Shown here: in pieces, positions 33,843 through 42,747 of the stretch
Position numbering within the stretch: the first letter of the stretch is position 1
Layout of the letters: each line of letters opens with the position of its first letter
NCBI RefSeq assembly: GCF_007744075.1
Contig: NZ_CP036266.1
Location: forward strand, 6,499,248 to 6,563,247
Length of the DNA stretch: 64,000 nt
Direction of reading: 5' to 3'
Source: Gimesia chilikensis
GTDB taxonomy: Bacteria; Planctomycetota; Planctomycetia; Planctomycetales; Planctomycetaceae
The notes under the pieces: model-generated
Told to the model about the DNA's origin: nothing
Database searches by the model: none
The model's input: only the letters and a program-made list of their open reading frames with translations
Made by a program: the position numbers and the translations under genes

Positions 33843-34292
33843 TTATTTGTGGTGCGTATCAACGTAATGCTTGACGAAGTCCTTGAGCTCGGGCTTATCA
33901 CACTGGAAGCCCATCTCTTCTGCTTTCTGCAGGGTCTGTTCGCCGGACATTCCGTTTTCGACGGCGCGTTTCATCATGGCCATCGCACCGGCGCGCTTAC
34001 CACTTTTACAGTGAGCGAAAATCGGTTTGGGCAGCGTTTCAAACTGCTCACGAAATTCGTCGACCTGTCTATCGTCCAGCATGTTCATGGAAACAGGGAT
34101 ATGGCAGTATTTCATTCCTGCAGACTCGACTGCTTTGCCTTCCGCTTCGGGAGTGATCGGCATTCCCTCTTCATTGGCAGTGCGAAAGTTCACAATCGAT
34201 TTGAAACCTTCGTTGCCGAATTCGTAAATTTCGTCCCGGTTCGGCTGAGGTCCAACGGTAATCTGGTCACTGATTTTCATCGTGTTATCCAT
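33843..34292 (-). CDS. Cytosolic DSP phosphatase-like protein (Blh phosphatase domain)
   Basis: A 149-aa protein of the DUF442/beta-lactamase-hydrolase-like phosphatase family. Its signature is HCKSGKRAG, with Cys95 and Arg100 (H-C-x5-R), and it has GFKSIVNFRTANEEGM near 29-44. GAGGAG precedes the ATG. It is the first gene of a two-gene operon with the CstB-like enzyme. In Blh proteins the same two domains are fused, so the operon is a split version. It may regulate or assist persulfide metabolism. Paralogue of the exported 28008 protein. Confidence 0.88.
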   Translation of the reverse strand: MDNTMKISDQITVGPQPNRDEIYEFGNEGFKSIVNFRTANEEGMPITPEAEGKAVESAGMKYCHIPVSMNMLDDRQVDEFREQFETLPKPIFAHCKSGKRAGAMAMMKRAVENGMSGEQTLQKAEEMGFQCDKPELKDFVKHYVDTHHK

Positions 34293-34597
34293 GTGTAGAC
34301 TCCTCTTCTTTTGAAGGTCGAGTGATTCACTATCCGCCGTTAGATTAGTCGCAAATAATATACCAGACGTGTAAATCCAGTAGGGTTCCTGATTTTACGG
34401 ATTACTCGAAGCAATACTGGTTGCTCAGCATCCGCAGCGCCTGCTGAGCCGACAGTGAAAAACCATTTTCAAAAAAATGCGTGATGTTCCTCCACGATAA
34501 ACGCCTTACAATGTGGGATGTCATTCCGCAGGAAGTACATTCACTGCGGAATGACTGATGTGCAATAGACTTACCTATTTCAACCAGGAGCCCTGTC
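34293..34597. other. Divergent intergenic region with perfect inverted repeat
   Basis: About 305 bp between the sulfide operon (leftward) and the secreted protein gene (rightward). GTCATTCCGCAG (34520-34531) and CTGCGGAATGAC (34544-34555) form a perfect 12-bp inverted repeat with a 12-base loop, 43 bp before the ATG at 34598. There is no T-run, so it is not a terminator. A TACAAT box (34507-34512) sits just upstream without a clear -35 element, which would place the repeat in the 5' leader or over the start of transcription. The remainder is AT-rich and featureless. Confidence 0.5.
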
Positions 34598-35863
34598 ATG
34601 CGTCGTTCGATTCTGATTCCTGTCTGTCTGGGAACGCTGTTCCTGATGAGTCAATTCGCTGTTGCCGCCCCGCTGGCGGAAGAATACCTGACATCGGGAA
34701 AACTGGACGAAGGGGCTCAGGCCCTGCAGAAACAATTGAAAGCGAATCCGGAAGATGACGAGGCGCGGTTTGGTCTGGGAGTGGTGCAGTTCTTTCAGTC
34801 GTTTGAACATCTGGGAGGAACTTTGGCTCAGTATGTGGGAGGAAATTTGAATCGGTTTGGTTTACGGACAGAAGACGTCAGACGCGGGCTGCCGGAACCA
34901 ATCCAGAAGATTCTGTCTCAAGCTCCCGATTCCAAAACGGCCACCTATGCCGATACCCGTCAAATGCTGCAGACGTGGGTTGATGATCTGAAAGCTGCTG
35001 AGAAAACCCTGTCTGCTGTCAAAGATCCGAATGTGAAACTGCCGTTGCATGTGGGGCTGATCAAGGTTGATCTGTTGGGAATTGGTAAACCGGTCGAAGC
35101 ACGATTCCTGTTGAGCAGAGCAGGCGTCTCTCAGCAACAGACAGATGCGGAACAGTTCTTAATTGATTTTGATCGCGGCGATGCGGACTGGCTGGCCGGT
35201 TACTGCAACTTCCTGTGTGCCTGGGGCGAGGTCCTGCTGGCGATTGACGGTCAGGAATTATTCAACTGTACGGCCCATCTGTTTTTTGAAAAGGTCGACA
35301 CGCCATACCCATTTCTGCTGGAAGAGCACGGAAATGTAGACAGCATCGTTGGTGTAGATCGGCCACTCGTCTCGGACATCCTGGCATTCATTCACCTCTG
35401 GCGGTTTGAACTCAAGGAACCGGAGCGGATGAAGGCGGCCCTGGCACACCTGGAAGATATGCAGTGGCACGCGAAATCGATGTGGAAGTATTATCTGGCG
35501 GAAACCGACAACGAACGCGAATGGATTCCCAATCCACAGCAGACCGGCGTGCTCGAAATCAAGGTTACGCAGGAGATGGTCGATACCTGGCTGGTCGTGC
35601 TGGACGAAGCGGGAGAGGTACTGCAGGGCAAGAAGCTGATTCCCTTCTGGCGGGGCAAACCGGGGACACAGGGTGTGAATCTGAGACGAGTGTTTACCGA
35701 ACCTCGGGAGATCGATCCGTTTCTGTGGTTCCAGGGAACCGCGGCGGCCCCGTACCTTGAAAAGGGTGAGATCACAGACTTCGCTGATCCCGAACTGTGG
35801 ACTCGCATCAACCGGACATTCGGCCGTAACCGGTTCTTCACGCTGGCATTCTGGTTTAACTAA
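34598..35863 (+). CDS. Secreted tetratricopeptide-like hypothetical protein
   Basis: A 421-aa exported protein with a signal peptide (1-23, ending AVA-A). Residues about 25-75 (EEYLTSGKLDEGAQALQKQL and the following segment) look like one TPR unit. The rest has no recognised motif and is rich in Trp, Phe and charged residues. The stop shares TTAA with that of the convergent CobW-type GTPase gene. A perfect 12-bp hairpin in the leader may regulate it. I cannot assign a function. Confidence 0.75.
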   Translation: MRRSILIPVCLGTLFLMSQFAVAAPLAEEYLTSGKLDEGAQALQKQLKANPEDDEARFGLGVVQFFQSFEHLGGTLAQYVGGNLNRFGLRTEDVRRGLPEPIQKILSQAPDSKTATYADTRQMLQTWVDDLKAAEKTLSAVKDPNVKLPLHVGLIKVDLLGIGKPVEARFLLSRAGVSQQQTDAEQFLIDFDRGDADWLAGYCNFLCAWGEVLLAIDGQELFNCTAHLFFEKVDTPYPFLLEEHGNVDSIVGVDRPLVSDILAFIHLWRFELKEPERMKAALAHLEDMQWHAKSMWKYYLAETDNEREWIPNPQQTGVLEIKVTQEMVDTWLVVLDEAGEVLQGKKLIPFWRGKPGTQGVNLRRVFTEPREIDPFLWFQGTAAAPYLEKGEITDFADPELWTRINRTFGRNRFFTLAFWFN

Positions 35864-36915
35864 TTGATTGGATTAGATGTCGTCTCAGCCAGGCAGTTGT
35901 CGAACAGTTCGGTCAGTTCGCCAGGATCGAAGCCGGTGCCGATCGCGACAATGCGGGTGCGGGGAGGACGTGTGCCCCAGTCGTCGAGAGGCGTCAGTTC
36001 GGTCCGACGTCCGACGGCCTGTAGCGCGTGCCGTTGCTCGGGAGCTTCTGCACAATAGACAATGCCTTTGCAGCGGTAGATTGAAGCGGGCAACTGACGA
36101 CGAACCATGGTTTCCAGTTTCTCAATGGAGAAGGGCTGGTCGGATTCATAGTTCCAGGTTGAAAACAGCTGGCTGGCGGTCTGTTGATCGCCGACCAGTT
36201 CCGGATTCTGCTGCTGTGCTTCCAGGTGGGCCGGATCGAAACGACCGACGGCGAGCAGGATCTCCAGCGGAACATCGCAGCGCTGTGCCTGCACGATGCG
36301 GATCCGCTGAAGATGTTGACCGATCCAGTCCTCGATGACTTCCAGGTGTGTGGGACCGACCAGATCAACTTTGTTTAAGAGAACCATGTCGGCAAAACCG
36401 ATCTGCCGGAGTTTGAGGGCCGTCAGTTCCTCATTTTCGGCATGCGTGAAAATGGCTTCGGCATCAACGACACAAGTAATGCTGTCCAGCCGGAGCAGTT
36501 TCTCGTAGCGCGCGTTCAGGAACGTCATCACGATGCCTTCCGGTTCCGCCACGCCACTGGCTTCAAGAATTACATAATCGATGACATCATCACGGGTCAG
36601 CAGTTGTTCCAGCGAGTTGACGAGGTCATCACGAATTTCACAACAGACACAGCCGTTGGTCAGATTGATCGTGTTTTCCTCAACACCTTCCACCAGTTCG
36701 GCATCGATGTTAATCGAGCCGAAATCATTGACCAGCACGCCGACGCGGAGACCATGTTCTCCGTTGAGAATCCGATTCAGGAGTGTCGTCTTCCCGGCGC
36801 CCAGGAATCCGGTCAAGAGTGTCACCGGAACGGGATCGCGACCTGGAATTTCGATGGGAGTCAGGCGTGGTCCCGGGGCAAGAATGGGGCGTTCATCTTC
36901 TGGTTTCACGGTCAC
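35860..36915 (-). CDS. CobW/COG0523-family GTPase (metal chaperone-like)
   Basis: A 351-aa G3E GTPase starting at GTG 36915 after AGAGGAAAA. Walker A GFLGAGKTT is at 36-44. The metal-binding CxCC is Cys89-V-Cys91-Cys92 (NGCVCCEI). LEASGVAEP is Walker B-like, and NKVDL is the base-recognition motif. A C-terminal CobW_C domain (about 255-345) ends with TGFDPGELTELF. These proteins deliver zinc, cobalt or other metals to client enzymes. It lies downstream of a metallo-hydrolase gene (66 bp) on the same strand, a possible client. No zinc-uptake-regulator site was recognised. Confidence 0.92.
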   Translation of the reverse strand: MTVKPEDERPILAPGPRLTPIEIPGRDPVPVTLLTGFLGAGKTTLLNRILNGEHGLRVGVLVNDFGSINIDAELVEGVEENTINLTNGCVCCEIRDDLVNSLEQLLTRDDVIDYVILEASGVAEPEGIVMTFLNARYEKLLRLDSITCVVDAEAIFTHAENEELTALKLRQIGFADMVLLNKVDLVGPTHLEVIEDWIGQHLQRIRIVQAQRCDVPLEILLAVGRFDPAHLEAQQQNPELVGDQQTASQLFSTWNYESDQPFSIEKLETMVRRQLPASIYRCKGIVYCAEAPEQRHALQAVGRRTELTPLDDWGTRPPRTRIVAIGTGFDPGELTELFDNCLAETTSNPIN

Positions 36916-36980
36916 TTTTCCTCTGCGCGAAACAGACCTGCTGCCGGGAGATCAGCGGCAGGTCTGGAAATCATGTGGCT

Positions 36981-38438
36981 TTACTGGCTGTCGTCATCCA
37001 CTTTGATACCGCGGGCTTCGAGCATTTCCTTCGGATTGAGTGTAATGCCGGGCCACTTCTGCACCGGTTTGCGGTAGGCATCGGGCGGATAGTATTTATG
37101 GGGGTCGATTTCCAGTTCACGGAGGAACTCAGACTGCTGTTTCTCACGCGGGAGTCGAGGAGTGGGCAGTTTAATTTCCGCCGGCAGTTTTTCGCCCGGT
37201 TTGAGCAACCAGCGGGGATCCATCGAGGCAGGGGCTGCACCATCGGGGAGCAGGGCTTCGCGGGACCAGATGGCATCTTTGGTGACGTTAATCACCTGGA
37301 CATCGGGGCCGGCAAACATGAACAGGCCATCCCAGTTGGAGCGGACTTCGGCAGTCGATTCGGCTTCGAGTGCGGGCCCTGCATATTCGTAATGACAGAT
37401 GGCCCCCATGCGAGGCTGAGTCTGTTTAAAGAGATAGCCGGCGGCGTAATACATGGTGTGGAATATGTCGATCGTGTATTCCCAGAGTTCCGCGGGGGCT
37501 CCCAGTTTCATCGAAGAAAGCTGAGGCACATCGATGGTCCCTTCCGAAACAAAGACATCGACTCCTTTGCCGTATTTCGCTGAGAGTTCGTCGGGACGAC
37601 CATCGCCGGTCCAGACGAATGAAAGGCCTGCGTCTTCCCAGTCGAGTCGATAGGCGGAAGCACCATCTTTGACGTGGGAGCGGGGCCAGTGACGGACGAC
37701 GACGCCATCTTTGTTGTAGCAGATGCCGTTTTCTTCGCGCCAGTCAAACTCCGTGACTTCAATTTCCATGCCGTCGCCGATGGGACAGGCATTGAAGTTT
37801 TCCTCGTGCCAGCGGTTCATTTCCCGCATGTGTTTGACCATGTGCTTGATCCCCAGTTCGGGGGTGCGACCGGAAGGGCCGTAAACCCGCAGCGGTGTAT
37901 AACCGCCTGAGAATGCCCGGAAAGGATAGAAATAAGGCAGGTCAGCAAAGTGATCGGAGTGCAGGTGGCTGATGAAGATATCGTTGATCAGTGGCGCGGG
38001 AACCTGCATGGCGATGGCGTTCGAAATACTGCCGTTTCCGAGATCAAAAAAGAAACGCCGGGGCTGCGCTTCGCCGGTTCCCAGTTCAACCAGGATCGAA
38101 GTTCCGGACTGCAACCGCGTGGGCGGCCAGGGAGTACTACCCAGGAACGAGATCCGCATTTCGTTCTTCGGAAGAATTTCCGTACCGGGCATAAACACGT
38201 TGCGGTTCTTGATGGCCGGCCAGGGTTTGTAGTAATCAGGCAGACTGATCCCGCCCCCCGGTCGCGCTCCGTACGGGTTTTTCATCTCACATTTACCGTC
38301 ACTGTCTGCAGCAGAGGAGATACCGGGAACGGAGGCCGCCAGTCCGGCACCTACCGCAGCAGCGCTGCCTTTAAGGAAATTGCGTCTGCCCTGGGAATTG
38401 TCAGCTGGCTGTTTCTGTGGAGTCTCGTCGGCAGTCAA
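36981..38438 (-). CDS. Tat-exported metallo-beta-lactamase-fold hydrolase (GntH-like)
   Basis: A 485-aa exported hydrolase. The start is a TTG at 38438 with AGGAG seven bases upstream. A Tat signal (RRNFLKGSAAAVGAGLAASV, about 18-37) precedes the catalytic domain. ISHLHSDHFADLPYF (about 155-169) holds the H-x-H-x-D-H zinc site. FVWTGDGRPDE and later GAICHYEYAG supply further ligands. A Pro-rich C-terminal tail of about 100 residues follows. The closest family I recall is the MBL protein annotated GntH in guanitoxin clusters; planctomycete members are surely broader in function. It is upstream of the CobW GTPase and possibly receives metal from it. Confidence 0.82.
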   Translation of the reverse strand: MTADETPQKQPADNSQGRRNFLKGSAAAVGAGLAASVPGISSAADSDGKCEMKNPYGARPGGGISLPDYYKPWPAIKNRNVFMPGTEILPKNEMRISFLGSTPWPPTRLQSGTSILVELGTGEAQPRRFFFDLGNGSISNAIAMQVPAPLINDIFISHLHSDHFADLPYFYPFRAFSGGYTPLRVYGPSGRTPELGIKHMVKHMREMNRWHEENFNACPIGDGMEIEVTEFDWREENGICYNKDGVVVRHWPRSHVKDGASAYRLDWEDAGLSFVWTGDGRPDELSAKYGKGVDVFVSEGTIDVPQLSSMKLGAPAELWEYTIDIFHTMYYAAGYLFKQTQPRMGAICHYEYAGPALEAESTAEVRSNWDGLFMFAGPDVQVINVTKDAIWSREALLPDGAAPASMDPRWLLKPGEKLPAEIKLPTPRLPREKQQSEFLRELEIDPHKYYPPDAYRKPVQKWPGITLNPKEMLEARGIKVDDDSQ

Positions 38439-38910
38439 TGCTGTCTCCTCTCTGTCGTGTTGTGAGATAGTAATCGCGGTGAGAAAAGTCCATGAGGAGA
38501 AACATCGCAGGCCGGCCCAGTCGAGTTGTGCTTTGACGACGCAAATCGATGGGACAAATACAGTTCCAGCTGGAAACTGTGCCCGTTGTTTCTAACGGTA
38601 GTATTCGATTGTATCGGCTATTGGAGGAGAGCACCAAACGTTTCTTGGGGATTTAGAAGAATCCCGGACAGAACTTACGGAGCCCTCTAGTGCGTCTCTT
38701 CTGGCAGTTTTAATCCTTAAAAACGGATTAAAAATTTTAATCCGCGGCTACTGGAACCGCCTGCTGAAAATCTCCTTCTCGTCATCAATTCAAATTGATA
38801 CCGAAACAGTACAGGAGTATACTCAATCCAACTCCATCACGAATCGTGAGCGCATACCGGTTCAGCGATCAGAAGCATGCTATAGAGAGACGAGGACAAA
38901 GCGAATACCG
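38439..38910. other. Divergent intergenic region rich in palindromes
   Basis: About 470 bp between the divergent metallo-hydrolase gene and the DUF3239-like gene. No gene is seen. The right half holds three palindromic elements: a TTTTAATCC/GGATTAAAA triple (38708-38744), ATCAATT-CA-AATTGAT (38784-38799) and GAGTATACTC (38815-38824). The left half is featureless. Confidence 0.5.
38708..38744. repeat. Triple palindromic element TTTTAATCC / GGATTAAAA / TTTTAATCC
   Basis: Three 9-bp units alternate in orientation: 38708-38716, 38725-38733 and 38735-38743. The last two form a perfect 21-bp palindrome (38724-38744) centred on a single A. The first two form a 9-bp stem with an 8-base loop. The arrangement can switch between two alternative hairpins, or can bind a dimeric regulator. 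It lies about 165 bp upstream of the DUF3239-like gene. Confidence 0.6.
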
Positions 38911-39465
38911 ATGATTAAAGTGAACTATAAAGTCTTGCTCCGCTGTTATCCCGGGGAAGTCATTTTTTATGTGGTCGGTGTGATCGTGGGATTGGCCCTG
39001 ATGACGGTGCATGCTGCACTGGGGGGAGCGATTGCCGGGGTTTCCGTGATCGCCTGCATCATGAATCTGAATTCCTGGAAAGGTCATTTCGCTCAGGGTG
39101 CATTGTTACCAGCGATTGTGGTTAATCCGGACAAGGGGTTGATTGCGGTTGTCGCGAATATGGATGCCCAGGGAGGCCGCCCGTATCCGGTGGTCAAGAT
39201 CGTTAAACGCCCGATTAAAAGTGCGACCGGTGCCCCGTTCAAGAAAGGATCGCGACTGGCGACAATCGCCACGTTTCATAACAGCAATATTGTGAGCAAC
39301 AAGCGCTGGACCGATTTCAATCCGATTGCCGTCAACTGTGCGACTGCCAGTCGTAAGACCATTAAACGGGCGATTAACGCCATCGATGAGGAAGAGTGGG
39401 AACTACTGCTGAAAGTCGTGAAGAAGCTGGATCAACCTTATAAAGCGGGGATCTATCCACTCTGA
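38911..39465 (+). CDS. Membrane protein, DUF3239-like
   Basis: A 184-aa protein with a hydrophobic hairpin near the N-terminus (about 18-48, two transmembrane segments) and a soluble C-terminal part. The C-terminal part carries NMDAQGGRPYPVVKIVKRPI (about 83-102). I associate this arrangement with DUF3239, but only tentatively. Basic residues dominate the C-terminal half, and the protein ends in a helical LKVVKKLDQPYKAG segment. Three palindromes lie upstream. It is followed after 37 bp by the VOC gene. Function unknown. Confidence 0.65.
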   Translation: MIKVNYKVLLRCYPGEVIFYVVGVIVGLALMTVHAALGGAIAGVSVIACIMNLNSWKGHFAQGALLPAIVVNPDKGLIAVVANMDAQGGRPYPVVKIVKRPIKSATGAPFKKGSRLATIATFHNSNIVSNKRWTDFNPIAVNCATASRKTIKRAINAIDEEEWELLLKVVKKLDQPYKAGIYPL

Positions 39466-39502
39466 TGCCCCAGATCATTTAAAAACAGGGGAGAAAACGA
39501 GC

Positions 39503-39886
39503 ATGCGACCACAGCCGATGATTGTTGTGAATGATGTCCCCGCCAGCAGTCGCTGGTATCAGAGTCTGCTGAATGTCAAAAGTGGACATGGCGGCGATGA
39601 GTACGAACAGCTGGTACGCGAGGATGGCACGCTGATCCTGCAGTTGCACCACTGGGACGTGCACGAGCATCCCTTTCTGGGAGATCCCGATGCATTAAAG
39701 GGGAACGGTGCCTTGCTCTGGTTTGAAATTGATGATTTCACTGAGGCGGTCGCGCGGGCGAATTCGATGTCTGCAGAGATTCTGGACGGACCGCTAGTCA
39801 ATCCGAATGCACAGCACCGTGAACTCTGGGTGCGCGATCCGGACGGCTACACTGTCGTACTGGCGACGAAGTATGGCGATCTCTAA
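39503..39886 (+). CDS. VOC (glyoxalase/bleomycin-resistance-like) protein
   Basis: A 127-aa single VOC domain. PMIVVNDVPASSRWYQSLL is the typical first beta-alpha unit. LWFEIDDFTEAVARA and RELWVRDPDGYTVVLATKYG (cut here to its last 20) complete the second half; the DPDGY motif and the preceding Glu are metal-site features. ILQLHHWDVHEHPFLG (about 46-61) is His-rich. It is probably a metal-dependent lyase, dioxygenase or binding protein of unknown substrate. The ATG follows GGGGAGAA. Confidence 0.85.
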   Translation: MRPQPMIVVNDVPASSRWYQSLLNVKSGHGGDEYEQLVREDGTLILQLHHWDVHEHPFLGDPDALKGNGALLWFEIDDFTEAVARANSMSAEILDGPLVNPNAQHRELWVRDPDGYTVVLATKYGDL

Positions 39887-39942
39887 ACCCCCTCCATAAA
39901 GTTGTTGCCGGATTCTTTTCCTTTCAACAGGATTTTCACCGT

Positions 39943-40617
39943 ATGACATTCAAAACCTTCAAGGTCCCCGGTGTTGAGGCTGTAGAACAATTGAATGCGT
40001 TTCGCGATCAGTATCCGCAAACCGGACAATATCCGTTTCTGATCGGGCCGCAGGATGATCTGGAGAGGATGATTGAATCTGCTGAATCCCCAAGGCAGTC
40101 ACCCGAGGAAACCATACGCGCCTCTCAGAAGATTGATATCGACGAATGGGTGGCGGAACGCAGGGCGGAAATGAAAGAGTTTGGCTATTCTCCCTATGAG
40201 GACCTGGGGGAATGGCCTGGAGAAATTCATGAGAAAGGGTCCCTCTGTTTACACAAAAACGCTGTGAATGGAAACGTTCTCCCCGAAGTCTATATCGGAC
40301 TGGCACAAATTAAAACGTCCTGGCATCTTCCCGCCATTTTAAACTTTGGAGGCTGGAATGATTGCCCGGAACCGGAGGTTCAATGTGCCTTCCATCGCAA
40401 GTGGCAAACCGATTGGGGAGCGGAAATCTGCAGTGTCGGAGGGGGTGTTATCGAATGCACAGTCAATGAGCCTCCTCAAGATCAGCAATCAGCCCTGCAA
40501 CTGGCCTGGGAACAGTACTGGTATTGTGGCGATATTGTGGTTCAGGGTTGTGAAACGATCAGCAATCTGGGAGCGACTCTGCTGAAATCTCCTTACTGGT
40601 TCTTCTGGTGGGATTAA
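39943..40617 (+). CDS. DUF4253 protein
   Basis: A 224-aa cytoplasmic protein. The C-terminal half (about 115-224) is DUF4253: PEPEVQCAFHRKWQTDWGAE, then TVNEPPQDQQSALQLAWEQY, then WYCGDIVVQG, and ending SPYWFFWWD. The N-terminal half is charged and variable. The family occurs widely as single genes, and some members neighbour immunity-like genes. No activity is known. It lies 56 bp after the VOC gene on the same strand. Confidence 0.82.
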   Translation: MTFKTFKVPGVEAVEQLNAFRDQYPQTGQYPFLIGPQDDLERMIESAESPRQSPEETIRASQKIDIDEWVAERRAEMKEFGYSPYEDLGEWPGEIHEKGSLCLHKNAVNGNVLPEVYIGLAQIKTSWHLPAILNFGGWNDCPEPEVQCAFHRKWQTDWGAEICSVGGGVIECTVNEPPQDQQSALQLAWEQYWYCGDIVVQGCETISNLGATLLKSPYWFFWWD

Positions 40618-40846
40618 GAGAAATCCCTGAGAAAGCCCTACCAGAACAGCCGGTGAGAACTATAATCGCGGGTGAGTTCGTTCTGAAAACGCGCTCTGTG
40701 AGGGGATCGTTGCCCACCTTCGGTGAGCAGGTAACAGACGTTTTCTGTTTCCGGTGGCAAGCGCCCTTCCGCTCAGATTTTTAATTCAATATACCAGCGG
40801 CTACTCCGCGCCGCTTACATCTAAATCTCCAGAGAATGGGCTGTCC

Positions 40847-41611
40847 ATGTCACGGGAAATTACGTCTGAAATCATTGCTTCGTTTTCCGAACCACTCGAA
40901 ACTCATCCGATTTATGAGTCGATGGCGACGCTGGAGGACCTGCAGCGGTTCATGGAACACCATGTCTATTCGGTCTGGGATTTCATGTCTCTGGTGAAGA
41001 CGCTGCAGGGGATTGTGGCTCCCACGGGAGCGCCCTGGGTGCCTGTGGGCGATGGAAGCATTCGACGGTTTATCAACGAGATCGTGCTGGAAGAAGAATG
41101 CGATGAAACCGCGGACGGCGAATTCGCGAGCCATTTCGAACTGTATCAGACAGCCATGCATGAAGTGGGGGCCGACACCGGACCGCTGAAGGAATTTATC
41201 GCCACCGTCAAATCGAGCGGGATCGAGAGTGCGCTGGCTCTGCCCTCTCTGCCCGAACCGTCGCGGCAGTTCACCACCAAAACATTTGAGTTCATCGCCG
41301 ATGGCGCGCCACATAAAATCGCGGCGGCTTTCGCTTTGGGACGCGAACACATCATTCCCAGCATGTTCCGTGCAATCCTGAAGCAGACCGGCGTTTCAGA
41401 ACAACAGGCGCCCGTGTTTCATTACTATCTGAATCGGCACGTCGAACTGGATGGTGACTTCCATGCCCCGCTGTCACTGCGACTGCTCAACGGACTGTGC
41501 GGGGGAGACGAAGTTAAAATTCAGGAAGCGATCACGGCGGCGCAGGAGGCAATTCAGGCCCGGCTGCAGTTGTGGGACGGCGTGCTGGAGAGCATTCAGG
41601 CATCGGTCTGA
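40847..41611 (+). CDS. DUF3050 protein (heme-oxygenase-like fold)
   Basis: A 254-aa protein of DUF3050. The frame is open from 40754, but homologous sequence begins at ATG 40847 (MSREITSEIIASF). Landmarks are LQRFMEHHVYSVWDFMSLVK (about 36-55), FINEIVLEEECDE, ASHFELYQTAMHEVGAD (His and Glu positions like the four-helix heme-oxygenase-like diiron proteins), FALGREHIIPSMF and YYLNRHVELDGDFHAPLS. The repeated Glu/His pattern suggests a metal-dependent oxidase, which is inference. It lies 92 bp upstream of the nitrilase gene. Confidence 0.85.
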   Translation: MSREITSEIIASFSEPLETHPIYESMATLEDLQRFMEHHVYSVWDFMSLVKTLQGIVAPTGAPWVPVGDGSIRRFINEIVLEEECDETADGEFASHFELYQTAMHEVGADTGPLKEFIATVKSSGIESALALPSLPEPSRQFTTKTFEFIADGAPHKIAAAFALGREHIIPSMFRAILKQTGVSEQQAPVFHYYLNRHVELDGDFHAPLSLRLLNGLCGGDEVKIQEAITAAQEAIQARLQLWDGVLESIQASV

Positions 41612-41703
41612 AAATCTGGTAGCGACAACGACGTCGATGCTCTACAATCAGAGCGCCCGTTTGAATCCCCTTTCATTCTGCTCTCAACAGGTGGCGTTCC
41701 CAG

Positions 41704-42726
41704 ATGACTTACCCTGCATTCAAAGCTGCTCTCGCGCATGTTGCTCCCGTATTTCTGGATAAAGACCGGACGGTCGAAAAGGCCAGCTCGCTGATTCGCG
41801 AGGCGGCTCGTCACGGAGCGCAGATTATTGTCTTCCCGGAGACTTACATCCCGGCGTTTCCGGTCTGGTGCGCACTGCAGGCCCCCATTCATAACCACGA
41901 TCTGTTCTGCGAACTGGCGGCGAATACAATTCAGGTGGACGGACCGGAACTGGCGACGATTGCTGAGGTCGCCCGGGAGTGCGGAATCTTCGTCTCGATG
42001 GGCTTCAACGAAGGAACGCACGTCAGTGGCGGCTGCATCTGGAATTCCAATGTGCTGATCAGCGATGAGGGGACTGTTCTCAATCATCACCGCAAAATCG
42101 TACCCACGTTTTATGAGAAGCTGGTCTGGGCGCCCGGCGATGGGGCGGGTCTGGTGGTCAATCCGACACGACTGGGGCAGGTGGGGATGCTGATCTGCGG
42201 TGAGAATACGAATCCCCTGGCACGGTTCACGCTGCTTGCCCAGGGAGAGCAGGTGCATCTCTCGACCTATCCGCCGGTCTGGCCCTCACACGATCCTGCA
42301 GTGCACGAGAACTACGATCTGAAAAACGCGATTCTGATTCGCGCGGGGGCCCACGCTTTCGAAGGAAAACTGTTCAACCTGGTGGCTGCGGGCTACCTGG
42401 ATCGCGAAGCACGCGATCAACTGGCCAACCGGGACAAAGAGGCGGGCCGCATTCTGGATGCGAGTCCGCGCGGGATTTCGGTGGCCATCGGTCCCAGTGG
42501 CACACCCATCAGTCAGATTCAACAGGCAGACGAAGGTCTGCTTTACGCGGACGTCGATTTAGCGTTGTGCGTTGAGCCCAAACAGCTGCACGACCTGGTG
42601 GGCGGTTACAACCGATTTGATATTTTCCAGCTGACCGTGGATCGGAGAGCGCAACGGCCCGTGCGCTTCCATGATAACGGTGAAACGCCCGATGCAGACG
42701 CGGATACGTTGACGTTCCATTCATGA
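41704..42726 (+). CDS. Carbon-nitrogen hydrolase, nitrilase branch
   Basis: A 340-aa cytosolic hydrolase. The catalytic triad is Glu46 (VFPETYIP), Lys131 (HHRKIVPTF) and Cys165 (LICGENTNPLAR). The HRKI-x-PT and C-x-EN-x-x-PL elements match true nitrilases and cyanide hydratases more than amidases. Predicted reaction: nitrile to carboxylic acid and ammonia. The length is normal. It may be co-transcribed with the DUF3050 gene. It is convergent with the MscS gene. Confidence 0.9.
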   Translation: MTYPAFKAALAHVAPVFLDKDRTVEKASSLIREAARHGAQIIVFPETYIPAFPVWCALQAPIHNHDLFCELAANTIQVDGPELATIAEVARECGIFVSMGFNEGTHVSGGCIWNSNVLISDEGTVLNHHRKIVPTFYEKLVWAPGDGAGLVVNPTRLGQVGMLICGENTNPLARFTLLAQGEQVHLSTYPPVWPSHDPAVHENYDLKNAILIRAGAHAFEGKLFNLVAAGYLDREARDQLANRDKEAGRILDASPRGISVAIGPSGTPISQIQQADEGLLYADVDLALCVEPKQLHDLVGGYNRFDIFQLTVDRRAQRPVRFHDNGETPDADADTLTFHS

Positions 42727-42747
42727 AGTCAATCGCGTCAACAGAAA

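Noticed and set aside
36981..38438. Guanitoxin biosynthesis locus
   Set aside because: Only a GntH-like hydrolase is present; no other arginine-modifying or phosphorylating enzymes of that pathway are nearby.
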